Below, one piece after another: positions 23,927 through 35,130 of a stretch of 64,000 nucleotides of DNA (the stretch's first letter is position 1; the number at the start of each line of letters is the position of its first letter). Both the position numbers and the translations under genes were made by a program. Below the pieces are notes generated by a model that worked only from the letters and a program-made list of their open reading frames with translations, had not been told where the DNA came from and searched no databases. Source of the stretch: Maylandia zebra (taxonomy: Eukaryota; Chordata; Actinopteri; Cichliformes; Cichlidae); contig NC_135176.1 in the NCBI RefSeq assembly GCF_041146795.1, positions 20,991,286 to 21,055,285 on the forward strand. Direction: 5' to 3'.

Positions 23927-24989
23927 ATGGAGATGATGATGTTTGTGCTGGTGTCTGCTGTGGCCATGCTGATCAATCCATATGCTGCAAATCCCGTCAG
24001 TAACGACAACCTAAACCGTATCATTGACCTGACTGAGAAATACAACAGAGATCTGAATGAGGTAAGGGTTCATCGTATAAGCAAAATTGTTTGAGTGACA
24101 CTTAGCTTGAAATTTTTTTTGGTGCCCTAACTTGTTAAAACCTTTAAAAGGTGTTTGCAATGTTCAGTTACAAATATTTTTTCTATTAAATTCGATTACA
24201 TTTTTTGGTGCCTTATCTAGACAAATGATTCAATATGTTATAAGTGTTAGCTGACAAAGTAATTTTTTCTTGGATCTTACAGAGGTTCTTTGTGGAGGAT
24301 GTGTCTTACCTGGCTGACAATGGATGTGGAGTGAGGAGACGTTTTTTCATGTCTTTGAAACAATGTTCCTTTTAATTCATTCAGTTTTCTTGAATTGTTC
24401 TTCTGATTGGCAGTTTGAGTTGGTTATTTATTTATTTTGACAAACTGCAGAAAAAACACTAGCCAACTTGTATAATTGTAAATGCATGTGTTTTTAAAAG
24501 CTTATAAATCCGTCCTTGTGTTCCATACAGAATAACTTCTTCTGCAAAGTGCATGACATCCTACAAAAGCATGCCAAAAATAACAGCGAGAAAGATATTG
24601 TGAGAAACCTGGAAATATTCATTAAGGAATCAGATGTAAGTTATCTATTTTGACACATCTCCAACTTAAGAACAACAAATCTGTGTAGTCTGTGAAGGTT
24701 CTCAGTCATCCAGGTCATCATAGTCTAAGGAGTTTGGAAAGAAAAGCGTCAGTCTGTGTTGTAAATATTTAGAGACAATGTGCTAACCTCACTTTAGGTA
24801 GACAAATGCATCTGCAAAACTGAGCATATATACTGAACACAGATTCCTGTCTTTCAGATAAACTGCAAAGAAGTACTAAAGAAAGTAGGGCCGTCAGACA
24901 AAGAACAGCTACTACCTGATTTGCTGGGAAACCTCACCAAATGTATTCAGAGAAGAAATTTCATGGGAAACGTAACACAAGCTGCCTGA
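23927..24989 (+). CDS. il4/13: Interleukin-4/13-like cytokine, copy 3 (139 aa)
   Basis: Exons 23927-24061, 24283-24330, 24531-24635 and 24858-24989, all phase 0 with GT/AG ends. The signal peptide is MEMMMFVLVSAVAMLINPYA, helix A has LNRIIDLTEKY, exon 2 encodes RFFVEDVSYLADNGCG, exon 3 starts NNFFCKVHDILQKHAK, and exon 4 starts INCKEVLKKV and ends QRRNFMGNVTQAA. It therefore has a five-residue longer tail than copies 1 and 2. Four mature cysteines and NNS, NLT and NVT sequons. The start codon context ACAAGTATGG matches copies 1, 2 and 5. The 3' UTR is AU-rich with AATAAA at 25409-25414. It is the closest relative of copy 5 throughout and of copy 4 in the 3' half. Confidence 0.8.
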
Positions 24990-25539
24990 ATACCTTCAAG
25001 ATCGTTGAACTGGCTAACGTGATAACTCTTTTAAGTGTATTTCAAAAGTCATGGGTTTTCATAATTCAAGCATTTTTTTCATATTATATATTTTTTTTAT
25101 ATAGTTTGGTAAGTTATCACTGATTTTTCTCTGTCTTTTTTATGCAGTTTTTATTATTTATTGATACTAAATTCAGTACAAGACAAAGATTTATTTTGGT
25201 TGAACTATGTTTTAACTGCAAAAGCAGAAATATATCTGTAGCTGTCTTTGATCATTACAAAGTTTAAGAAAGCAACTTAATGTGTTTTTGTACAACTGCA
25301 AATTTGCTTCTTTTTTTAAGTAAAAGTAATTCTGGTTGTTGTAATATATTTGTGTGATATTTTTATTGTAACTCTCTCACACCGCATTGTAACAAGTGTT
25401 TACAGAACAATAAATCACATTTGCCCAGAAGTGGAATTTGTGTGGAAATGCTTTGTGTCAATCTACTGTAACAAACATTTTATTTTCTTTATTTTAAACC
25501 TGAATTTTTATAAAACTGAACCTTTCGCAGATCGTTTCA

Positions 25540-25780
25540 TATCATTCTGCCCTTTCAACATCTTAATAGGGAGATATTATATTCATTTGCAGCAGTTCTT
25601 GGTCTCTGTCAGAGTTCCCCATGCCATCCATGCTCTGGAGTGAACCTTTGGCTTTGATACTGCATGCATTTCAAGTCAGCTTCCTTGTGATTGGCAGTCT
25701 AATCAAAACAACCACAAGCTCCACCCAAAGCAGGTGGGTGGAGCTGCTAACTCACAGCCACAGCTGTGACATCCCACAGC
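25540..25780 (+). repeat. Downstream flanking block of the cytokine unit, copy 3
   Basis: GCAGCAGTTCTTGGTCTCTG, CTTGTGATTGGCAGTC and GCAGGTGGGTGGAGCTGC align by eye with the other downstream blocks. Confidence 0.55.
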
Positions 25781-26324
25781 TCTGTAAATAGAAAAGAACT
25801 CGCAAACTGAGCATTCATAGTGGTTTGAAGCTTTCAGTATCACGTATATATAAACTTTCCTCATAATTTGAAAATATGGCTAGGTTTAATATGTAACAGT
25901 ATTAATATTAATCAGTATCCATGATACACAACGTTCGATAATGTGTCATGCGCAAAAGCATCAGCTCTAAAAGCCGTGCTTAGAGAGTGCTTTGTAGTGA
26001 ATCAGAAGAGTCGATTCTCATTGAGCAAGAGCCACCTCCTCACTTAATTTCCTTTCACTGCTCAGCTCTCACACAGTGGCTCAGCTATGCTCCAATTCCT
26101 CCATATTGTGGCCAATCACATGCGAGGATATAGGATAATATCATTATGTGAAAAACAGAGAGGGTGAGATACGCGACAGTCAAGTGGAGCGTGCGTCTGT
26201 CCTCTCAGTAAGTGAGTGAGACAGTAGACAGGGGTGAGAAGGGCTGTGCAGGTGCATCGCAAAAACACATAAATATGCCTGACACCCATAAACGAAGCAG
26301 CATCTGGCTGTAGTATAAAGACTT
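25781..26324. other. Spacer, no gene recognised
   Basis: No exon, RNA gene or clear transposon end was seen in these 0.5 kb. Confidence 0.35.
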
Positions 26325-26455
26325 TTTTTTGTCTCGGTTTCTGTCTCGTCTCGACTTTATCTTTGTCTTGACTTGGTCTGTCTTGGTCTTGTCTTGGTCT
26401 CGATGCCCTCTGGTCTTGGCATTGCCCTGGTCTTGGTTTAGGCGGTCTTGACTAT
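26325..26455. repeat. TCTTGG-rich short tandem repeat
   Basis: Degenerate repeats of CTTGGTCT and GTCTCGACT type form a pyrimidine-skewed run, a pattern found in a dispersed fish repeat. Confidence 0.5.
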
Positions 26456-26460
26456 AAGTC

Positions 26461-27905
26461 TAACAAACACACACAAAGAACAAAACAAAAACTCAGTCAC
26501 AATTAAAAGCTAGTGATTAAAAATGTGTTTTCAGACGGATCAGATCCTAATTTGAAGAGACACTATTACAAAGTTTGGGAGCAGAAATTGCAAAGGCCTG
26601 GTCTCCACTGTTTTTTAGCCTGCTTCAAGGGACAACTAGAAGCAACTTATCAGCTGACCTATTTGGATTAGTTTTAGTTAAAAGAGCAGAGAGGTCTGAT
26701 GGAGCTAATCCATTTAGAGACTTAAAAACAAACAGTAAAATCTTAAAATCATTTCTACTGTACTGTAAAGTACTGGAAGCCACTGTAAATGAGCCAAGAC
26801 TGGGGAAATGTGGTCATGTTTACGAGTGCCTGTCAAGTGTCGGGCTGTAGCATTCTGAACAAGCTGAAGACGAGAGAGCAGAGCCTGGCTGATACCAAAA
26901 TAAAGACTTTTACAGGAGTCAAGCCTGGATGAAATGAATGCATGAATTACTTTCTTGAAGTCAGCAGATGACAAAATGTTCTTAATTTTTGCAAAGGCCC
27001 TGAGCTGGAAGAAGCTGGCTTTTACAACAGAATTTATTTGTTTCTCAAATCAAAAATTGCTATTAAAGAACACTACCAGATTTTTTGCAATGGGAGTTCT
27101 AGACTTTTCCAGAGGCCCAAGGTCACCCTTATATGGTGGCCCTGAGAACCCAAAACATGGGAGGTGTGTTTTATCATGATTCATATAAAACTGATGACGG
27201 ATTTTTAGGCTAATAGTTAGGCTAACAAACTTACCTCTCACCTTTTCTTTCCTCACAAAACTGATAGATCCTCCACTTCTTTTAAGAGTCTCCCAGTGCA
27301 ATTCTTAGCATATTTTGGTTCCTGCAACTGGTCCGACGGGTTATTGTCTCCACAGAAACACTTTCCTTGTGCTTTTGGAAATATGTTTTTTCCTATTTCT
27401 GTTTTCGTTTTTCCTAGTTCCGTAGTCATTTTTCCTATTTCTGTTTAGTTTTTTCCTTTTTCCGTTGTCGTTTTTCCTATTTCTGTTGCATTTTGTGTGC
27501 TTTTGCAGCAGTTTTCTTATTGCTGGTGTTTTCTTAAATTGCAGTTCGTTTGGTCTTTCAGGGCCACCGTACCCTTAAAAGAAAAACAAGGGTTAGAAGG
27601 TCCAAATAGTACAATCTCAGTTTTTTGATCGTTTATATTCAAAAAATTGAAAGCAAACCATGAATTAATGTCATCAAAGAAGTCTAGCAAAACTTTTAGA
27701 GAGTCTGTAGAATTCTTTTAAGAGGAAAGTAGATTTGAGGATTATCGGCAGTGAAATAAGATTCCATCTTTCCTGAAAATAGAGCCCAATGGGAGCATGT
27801 AAAGAGAAAAGAGGACTAGGCCAAGGATAGATCCTTGAGGGACCCCACATGTAAGGGGTGTAGATGTGGATGAAAAGCCACCGAACCTGACAGAAAAACG
27901 TCTAT
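26461..27905 (-). mobile_element. Non-LTR retrotransposon relic
   Basis: The minus strand near 26714-26974 encodes HAFISSRLDSCKSLYFGI and LSRLQLVQNATARHLTGT, the conserved end of the reverse transcriptase of CR1/L2/Rex1-type LINEs. The frame is short and the rest decayed. Text near 27820-27850 (GATCCTTGAGGGACCCCAC) belongs to the same class. Its middle holds a short degenerate tandem repeat (27378-27500). Confidence 0.65.
27378..27500. repeat. Degenerate minisatellite (TTTTTCCTATTTCTG units)
   Basis: About four to five imperfect units of roughly 28-32 bp, each with TTTTTCCTATTTCTG, inside the LINE relic. Confidence 0.55.
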
Positions 27906-27919
27906 CAGTTATATATATA

Positions 27920-29165
27920 TATAATCACCAGCATTTTGTCAGGTACACAACTGCAACAAGATGTTGAACCTTGAATCAAATTGAGTACAGTAGCAGAAGA
28001 CTGCACCAGGTCACACTCCTGACATCTCGGAACACGAAACTGAAGCTGCAGATCATGCAGGCTCACCAAAGTTGGGAAATAGAGGATGTGAACAATGTGG
28101 TTTGGTCTGATGATTTAGTTTCTGCTGTGACATTCAGACAGTAGCTTCAGAATTTGGTGTAAATGACATTAAAGCATGGATCCATGCTGCCGTGTATGAA
28201 CGCTCTAGGCTGCTGGCGGTGGTGATGCAATGTGAGTGATATTTTCTTGGCACACTTTGTACTAGTGGTGGGCGGTTCGATCCAAATATCGATTGTATCG
28301 ATACCAAGTCGGCATCGATATCGGATCAATACTAGCCTGGTGAGATTGATTCTTTACTTTAAGTTCCGCTCTTGTTTGCAGTGCTGTGGTTTGGGAAAAG
28401 ACGAAACAGCCAGGTCGCCGGACTCGCCGCTCCTGTGTCAGCACAGAGCAGGCACACTTTACTCCCCCTCCTCCTCTTGTGTTTAGATGTTGCGCCATCA
28501 TGTGACGTGACTCAGATGCTTTGGGGGTTGTTAAATTGTTTACATATTATTTATATTTTCACCAGTTGTTTTTTTGTTGAGAATTTTAGATGTCATTTTT
28601 GTGTTACAGTTTCTCAACAGTACTTGTTTGTTTTAATTTGTTTACTGGTTTGCGTGCACTTTTCATTTTAGGTTTTGTCAAAAAAAATTGATAATATTGG
28701 TTTTCTATAAGTATTTTCTATTTAATTATAAATTTTGTCCTAATTATGTCCTAGGTTTTAACTATTTCATACTAAAAAAGGAAACATCATAAAAAAAACT
28801 TAAGTTCATGAAAATTAATTGAGATTTAGCAATTCAATGGTGCATCCACCTTATTTATTGAAAAGTATCAGTATCGGCGATACTGGCCTGTATTTACTTG
28901 GTATTGAATCGATACCAAAATATGCAATGTCGCACACCACTACTTTGTACTAACTGAGCATCATTAAATCATAAAAGCCTGATTGAGTATTGTTGCTGTT
29001 CATGTCCATTTCTCCCTGTAGGATCACAGTGTACCCATCTTCTGATGTCTGCCTCCAGCAGGACAAGGGAACATGTCTCACAGCTCAAATCATCTCAGAC
29101 TGGTTTCTTGAACATGAAAGTGAGGCAAAATTGCCAGTTACACTCAATATATGCTCACAAAGTTA
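27920..29165 (+). mobile_element. Tc1-like transposon relic in the copy 3-4 spacer
   Basis: Same Tc1 family as 22490-23410, here its central and right parts: CACCAGCATTTTGTCAGGTA, GAACACGAAACTGAAGCTGC, GTTTGGTCTGATGA, and after an insertion GATCACAGTGTACCCATCTT and CATCTCAGACTGGTTTCTTG. The coding frame is broken. The hAT element 28263-28942 splits it. Confidence 0.75.
28263..28942. mobile_element. hAT-like non-autonomous element, 680 bp, 8-bp target duplication
   Basis: The ends TAGTGGTGGGCG and CGCACACCACTA are inverted repeats flanked by CTTTGTAC at 28255-28262 and 28943-28950. ATCGATACC-type subterminal repeats occur near both ends. No transposase is recognised. It interrupts the Tc1 relic. 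Confidence 0.85.
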
Positions 29166-29689
29166 ACAACAAACAAACACTTCAAACATCTGATTTTGCT
29201 GAATGAAATATTCTTGTTGGAAATCTTTAGTGCCATATTCTGCGTAATTTGTTGAGTAAAAAATGACGTGACAACAGTCAGTGGAAACCAAAAAAAATCA
29301 GCCCATTAATTCAAACATAAGATTGTTCAAGTCTTCCCTTAATTTCTTTGAACAGTACATTTCCAGGTAACCACTTCGAGCGGATGACAATCTGTTAATA
29401 AGTTGCTTTTTCATTTTTTTAAATTCAGAGAAACGCTTGCTTTTCTGCTTACTGGCCATAACATCCTCATGTCCCTTATCTGACATTCACCTCAGATTGT
29501 ATCTAGGCTGTTTTTTGTAACCAACAATTAGGGCGAAGGCATGGGCAAAGCAAGTATAAATAATCTGTTCTCATCTAAGACCTCACAACAACCTGCCAGT
29601 TGACATCTGAGCAACAGAAACACTTTAAGGGCTTCTGCTTGAAGACACGTCTTCTAGAGGTTTTCAGCCAACAATCAACAAGTGTGGAG
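29166..29689 (+). promoter_or_regulatory. Upstream region and promoter of il4/13-like copy 4
   Basis: TATAAATA at 29555-29562, behind GGCATGGGCAAAGCAAG, 135 bp before the first usable ATG. CTTATCT at 29475-29481 is a GATA-type motif. The RUNX-type ACCACA of other copies is changed to GGCCATA here. The leader CCTCACAACAACCTGC matches copy 2. Confidence 0.55.
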
Positions 29690-30672
29690 ATGACGATGCT
29701 CATGCTGGTGTCTGCTGTGGCCATGCTGATCAGTCCATGTGCTGCAAATCCTGTCCGTAATCTTACTCTCAGCGATAGTCTTAACAGTATCATTGACCTT
29801 GTTGAACAATACAGTGAAAATCTCACTAAGGTAGGAGCTCATCTTATAAGCACAACTGTTTTCTGGACTCCTAACACTCATAGAGCTTTTTGTTGTTGTT
29901 GTTGTTAGTTAACTCGTGTTTTTTCTGCTTTGTTCACGTTTTTGGTGCGTAAAACTTGTTTGTGACAATTTGTCTCACCAATGTTGCAGAGTTTCTATGT
30001 GGAGGATGTGACACATTTGGTTGAATCTGGATGTGGGGTGAGAAAACTTCTTGTCTTTGAAACAGTTTGCAAGTTTTCCATTCAGGTTTTTTTTTTTGAG
30101 ATACTACAACAAGAACAGTGGTCTCTTTTTTACATTTTATTTATGTTTATTTGTAAAGCTTAGTTTACTTATTTATGCTTCATACAGAATAACTTCTTCT
30201 GCAAAGTGCATGACATCCTACAAAAGCATCCCAAAAATGACGAAGAGAAAGATATTTTGAGAAACCTGGAAATATTCATTAAGAAATCACATGTAAGTTT
30301 TTTTTGGGTTTTCTCAGATGTAAGTTATCTTTTTTGACACATCTCCAACTTAAGAACAACAAATCTGTGTAGTCTGTGAAGGTTCTCAGTCATCCATGAT
30401 CATAGTTTAAGGAGCTTAGAAAGAAATGCGTCAATCTGTGTTGTAAATATTTAGAGACAATGTGCTAACCTCACTTTAGGTAGACAAATACATCTGCAAA
30501 ACAGTGAGAGATATACTGAACACAGATTCTTGTCTTTCAGATAAACTGCAAAGAAGTACTAAAGAAAGTAGGGCCGTCAGAAAAAGAACAGCCACTACCT
30601 GATTTGCTGGGAAACCTCACCAAATGTATTCAGAGAAGAAATTTCATGGGAAACGTAACACAAGCTGCCTGA
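29690..30672 (+). CDS. il4/13: Interleukin-4/13-like cytokine, copy 4 (141 aa), mosaic
   Basis: Exons 29690-29830, 29990-30037, 30188-30292 and 30541-30672, all phase 0 with GT/AG ends. The ATG used by the other copies reads GTG here (29684-29686). The next in-frame ATG, two codons on, gives MTMLMLVSAVAMLISPCA and keeps a signal peptide. Helix A has LNSIIDLVEQY, exon 2 encodes SFYVEDVTHLVESGCG, exon 3 starts NNFFCKVHDILQKHPK, and exon 4 ends QRRNFMGNVTQAA. Four mature cysteines; sequons NLT (three) and NVT. Exon 1, intron 1, exon 2 and intron 2 resemble copy 2, while exon 3 to the 3' UTR is nearly copy 3, with the switch near 30185. AATAAA lies at 31093-31098. No premature stop is seen. An upstream in-frame TTG at 29600 is not a likely start. 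Confidence 0.75.
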
Positions 30673-31099
30673 ATACCTTCAAGATCATTGAACTGGCTAA
30701 CGTGATAACTCTTTTAAGTGTATTTCAAAAGTCATGGGTTTTCATAATTTAAGATTTTTTTCATATTCTAGTTGTTTTTTTTATTAGTTTGGTAAGTTAT
30801 CACTGATTTTTCTCTTTTTTTTATGCAGTTTTTATTATTTATTAATACTAAATTCAGTACAAGACAAAGATTTATTTTGGTTGAACTATGTTTTAACTGC
30901 AAAAGCAGAAATATATCTGTAGCTGTCTTTGATCATTACAAAGTTTAAGAAACCAACTTGATGTGTTATTGTACAACTGCAAATTTGCTTCCTTTTTAAG
31001 TGAAAGTCATAAATTCTGGTTGTTGTAATATATTTGTGTGATATTTTTATTGTAACTCTCTCACGCCGCATTGTAACAAGTGTTTACAGAACAATAAAT

Positions 31100-31339
31100 C
31101 ACATCTGCTAATTTCTTTGAACAGTATATTTCCAGGTAACCACTTTGAGTGGATGGCAGTCTGTTAATAACTTGCTTTTTTTTTTTTCATTTTTTGAAAT
31201 GTGAACGGTCATGTAGACCCTTTCAAAGTCAAAGTCTCAAGTCAAAAATCTTTACTACCATTCACTGTAATTTGTAGAGTAGGAAGTGATGTAACAATTT
31301 TCAGTGGAAACCAAAATCATTGGCTCTTTGGCCAGATTT
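31100..31339. repeat. Junction of copy-4 3' flank with two upstream-flank fragments
   Basis: Just after the copy 4 AATAAA the text jumps to CTAATTTCTTTGAACAGTAT, which is the upstream flank of copy 4 itself (29340). Near 31220 it switches to a copy-3-like upstream flank (CAAGTCAAAAATCTTTAC). The usual downstream block and Tc1 relic are missing, so a deletion or unequal crossover removed them. Confidence 0.6.
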
Positions 31340-34300
31340 TTTTGTGATTAATATTCTATTGTAATTTTAGAACACTACGGTCCACTGTAGATACAGATTA
31401 CGTCACATAAAAAAAGCATCGGCAGAACAGTAGAGAATACAAACCCAAAATGAAGGGGGACAAACAAAACAAGAGATAAACAAACAAGCAAAAAAACAAA
31501 CAAACAAAAACACAGCCATCCTTTGACTACGTGGGTCTTGCTGCATGCCACACTCTGTCATCCCTGAGAGTGCTTCGTCAGAATCCCAATGTCTGTGCCA
31601 CTCTAAGTTCTAGTCTGATCCTTTTACTCTGAACAGATATGGATCCCACTTCAGGTGGAAGCTTTCCACTTTATTCAGAAGCCTGTATGAGAGTTGTTCT
31701 AGTGCAGCAAGTCTCCCTAGTTGAACATGCCATACAGAGACAGGTGGGGTGGAAAGGGCCTTCCACTGGGAGATAATGAGTTTACGCCCCAGCATCAATG
31801 CAGTCTGTACCCACTCAGCAGCCTTAGGCAGAGCATGTTTAAGGAGTGATGGGTCCCCCAAAACGAGTAGTCTTGGTGAAAAAGGAATATCCCATCGTAT
31901 GGTTGATTTGATAAAGTCATGTATCTCAGTCCAAAAGATTTGGGTTTTAGGACAGCTTCAAATCATATGGGTCAATGTGCCCACCCCAGTCTGACATCCC
32001 CAGCATTCAGGGGACTGTATGAGGTTTGCCCTGTACAGTCTGTGTGGCGACCAGTAAATCTGGTGTAGTAATTTGAATTGGATTAGTCTCGTTCTAAGTT
32101 CCCTGGACACCTTTTTGCTATTCTGCAAAATTGTAGTCCATTCCTGATCTGTAAAAACCACACCAAGGTCAGCTTCCCAAGCTAATCGGAGGGCAGGTAG
32201 CCCTTTACTCGTGCCCTTAACAAGCATTGAGTAATATTTAGAGACTTCATGACTTCCCCCAAAGATTTTTTTGATGTAGCTGAGATATTCAATAATTGGA
32301 GGTGGTGAGGAGGAAGAACCAAAGGTTTTGAGCAATAAGTGCCGGAGCTGCAAGTATCTCCAAAACTGACTCTGTGGCACCTGAAACTGTGCTTTAAGGT
32401 CGTTGAAGGACTTGAGAATTCTCCCCTGATACAGGTCTCCAAGAACAAGTATCCCTCTCTGGACCCACAGTCTCCAGAAGAACGGAGACTTATTAATGCA
32501 GAGTTTGGGATTGAGCCATATGGAGGCCTTAGTATGAAGGTAGGAGTTAAAATTTAATAGCAAGGCCACCTTCTTCCAGACTGTCTACAGGAACGAAAGA
32601 ATGGGGTGGGTTTATATATCTGGTGAGAGCTTGGTGGTTAAAATGTGCATCGGAGGGAGTGGTGACCACAAAGTACTCTCAAGACTAAACCATGGGATTT
32701 TTAGCGGGAGTGTTTGTAGTAGGTAATTAAATTTTGGAGCACAATTCATTTTGATGATGTTAACTTTGCCCCAAAGGGTGAGAAACAAAGGGGACCATCT
32801 AATTATGTTGGTTCTGAACGTGTTCAATAGAGGTTCAAAATTAACCTGAACTATGTTAGATAACAAAGGGGGGAACGTAATGCCCAAGTATTTAATACCA
32901 GTCTGAGGCCAGCTGAAATCCCCTGGCTGGAACAGGGTTTTGGGGCAGAAGGCTGTCACAGGGGGCGCTTCAGACTTTGACCAATTTACTCTATATCCTG
33001 ATATATTAGAGAACCGGTTAATAATTCTTTAGAGAGCAGGTAGAGAGTGTTCTGGCTACAATATCAGGACCAGAGCATTGTCAGCATAGAGCATCAATTT
33101 GTGATTATTATTGTGGACCTGGATACCTGGAAAATTAGGGCCTCTACGTATTGTCGCTGCCAGAGGCTCTAAAGCTAGAACAAAAAGCAGAGGACTCTGT
33201 GGGCAGCCCTGTCTTGTACCTCTGTGGAGGTCGAAGGACTGTGATATAATACGGTTCATTAGTAGTAATGCTCTTAGATTGTTGTAGAGAAGTTTGATCC
33301 ACCTTGTGAATTTTGAGCCATTACACAAAATAGGAAACACCACTCTACCCTGTCAAATGCTTTCTCTGCATCTAGGGAGAGGGCTATAGCTGGAGAAGAG
33401 TCCCCCGTAGGGGATTTATTCTGGGTTGCCCACATAATATCAATTAGGCATCTAATGTTATCGGCAGAGCTGCGAGTCCAAATAAAACCGACTTGGTCGG
33501 GGTGTATTAGGTAAGTCTTGACCTTATCTAATCTGGTTGCTAGTACCTTGGCCAGAATTTTGCAATCGCAATTGATCAAGCTGATGATCAAGCTGATTGA
33601 TCAAGAAATCAAACCACGAAGCCCTATAATATTGAAACTAAACAGTTTGTACAAAGTATATCGTGTATAGCGTGTTAATTAACACTAGGGCAAAAAAAAA
33701 AGGTTGTGTTTAAATCCAAGCCCATGACTGTAAATAACTCCCTTAAGGTAAAGACAGAATGTAGTCCTGGGCTTTTTTTGGGTTGGTAAACTCACGTCTG
33801 CCCGCCGTCATTTTCAGCACCAGCACTGCTGGGAAAAGTGGGGAGAACTTCATTTTCCTTTCGTGCAGCAACCGTTTACAGGGATTAAATGCTGCTCGTT
33901 TGTCCATGACAACTTTGGAGTAGTCGGGGAAGATCATGATGTGGTGGTTGTTCCAGCTCAGCTGCCCCAGCCTCGGCGCAGCTTCCACGATCCGTTCCCT
34001 GTCCTGGAACCGTAGAAATCAGGCGATGATGATCTTTGGGGGATGACTGTCAGTTTTGCGTCTCACTAGGCTGCGGTGTGCGCAGTCAATCTCCAGCCCG
34101 CCCAGGAAGTTGTAAGGAGTTGTGGAATTGTGTTGTGCACGAGTGTCAGAGCGTCCGAACCCTCACAGCCCTCGGGAAAGCCAGCAAAGTGCAGGATTTT
34201 TCTCCATCCTCTGTTTTCAAGATCATCTAATTTCTGTCGTAGAGCGTTTACCTCGTCACTAGTAGCAGGAGGATTTTCCTTTAGCACTCTGCTAGCATCT

Positions 34301-34749
34301 TCAAGGAAATCCAGGTGAGACTCAGCGTTGCTTATTCGAGTAGCCATATCCTCTAGCTTAGCCTCCACTGCCCTCGTAGCAATTTGGATAGAATTGAGTT
34401 TGCTCTCTTGTGTCTCGGTTGCAATGGACTTGCAATGTCCTTGGCCATTTGTTCAGTTGTAGCAGCCTGGATAGTATCCGACATTGAAGGTGAGGGCGGG
34501 CGCACATCATTAGCTTTCGCCGAGGTTTCCTTGCTAGCGCCTTCTTGCCGTTGAAGCGTAAGTTTTTGTTAGTGACTCTGCATTATGAGCTTTCACAAAG
34601 AGTCTTCAAGCTTCCCACAGCCCTGGGGTGATATTTTGTAAGTGTTGTGTAGCGCAATGTTCTAAGTCTAACGCAAATTAGCTGCCACTGCGACGGAGCT
34701 TCCCCATTCAAGCTGCCATCTTGACAGCCTACGTCACCGGACTCCCCCC
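31340..34749 (-). mobile_element. L1/Tx1-like LINE, internally deleted, 13-bp target duplication
   Basis: Read on the minus strand. An ORF1-like part (about 33743-34480) has a coiled-coil stretch and LDDLENRGWRKILHFAG then FPEGCEG, as in L1 ORF1 proteins. A reverse transcriptase part (about 33000-33600) has LDAEKAFDRVEW, GTRQGCPQSPLLF and YADNALV, where the usual YADD is changed. A C-terminal part (31958-32569) is frame-broken. The endonuclease region between them is missing. The direct repeat TTTGGCCAGATTT at 31327-31339 and 34750-34762 marks the insertion, which lies in the upstream flank of copy 5. Confidence 0.85.
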
Positions 34750-34762
34750 TTTGGCCAGATTT

Positions 34763-35130
34763 AAAATCACACCTCAAATCAAAGTTAAGATTGTTTGAGT
34801 CTTCCCCCATTTTTCTCAGCAGTATCACTTTGCGTGGATCACAGTCTGTAATGAAGTTTCTTTTGAAAGTACCATTTTTTTTTCATCTTTTCTGTAATGC
34901 AACCAAGTCTATTGGTTATTCTGAGAAAAATAGTTTCGTTTCTGCTCATTGACCACAAACTAATCATGGATCTTATCGCCAAGGAGCTGCAGACTGTTTT
35001 TTGGTTTTTTGTAACTGGCAAATGTGATGAAGGCGTAGACAGACCAGATATAAATAACCTGCTCTCAGCCAGCACTTCACAACAACTTCAAGGACTTCTG
35101 CTTTTCAGCCAACGAACAACAAGTATGGAG
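34763..35130 (+). promoter_or_regulatory. Original promoter and leader of il4/13-like copy 5, cut off from its gene
   Basis: Nearly the same as the copy 3 promoter: ACCACA 34952-34957, CTTATC 34972-34977 and TATAAATA 35049-35056. The ATG that belongs to it (35125-35127) is followed by GAG and then TAG from the inserted hAT element, so it now opens a two-codon frame. The real coding sequence starts 1.37 kb downstream. Confidence 0.7.

Noticed and set aside
26575-26850. 91-aa plus-strand frame
   Set aside because: It is the opposite strand of a LINE reverse-transcriptase relic and part of a dispersed repeat.
29600-29689. In-frame N-terminal extension of cytokine copy 4
   Set aside because: The apparent first codon at 29600 is TTG, not ATG, and the extension would bury the signal peptide.
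31958-32569. 203-aa minus-strand frame as a host gene
   Set aside because: It is the C-terminal region of the L1-like LINE and is continuous with reverse transcriptase fragments upstream.
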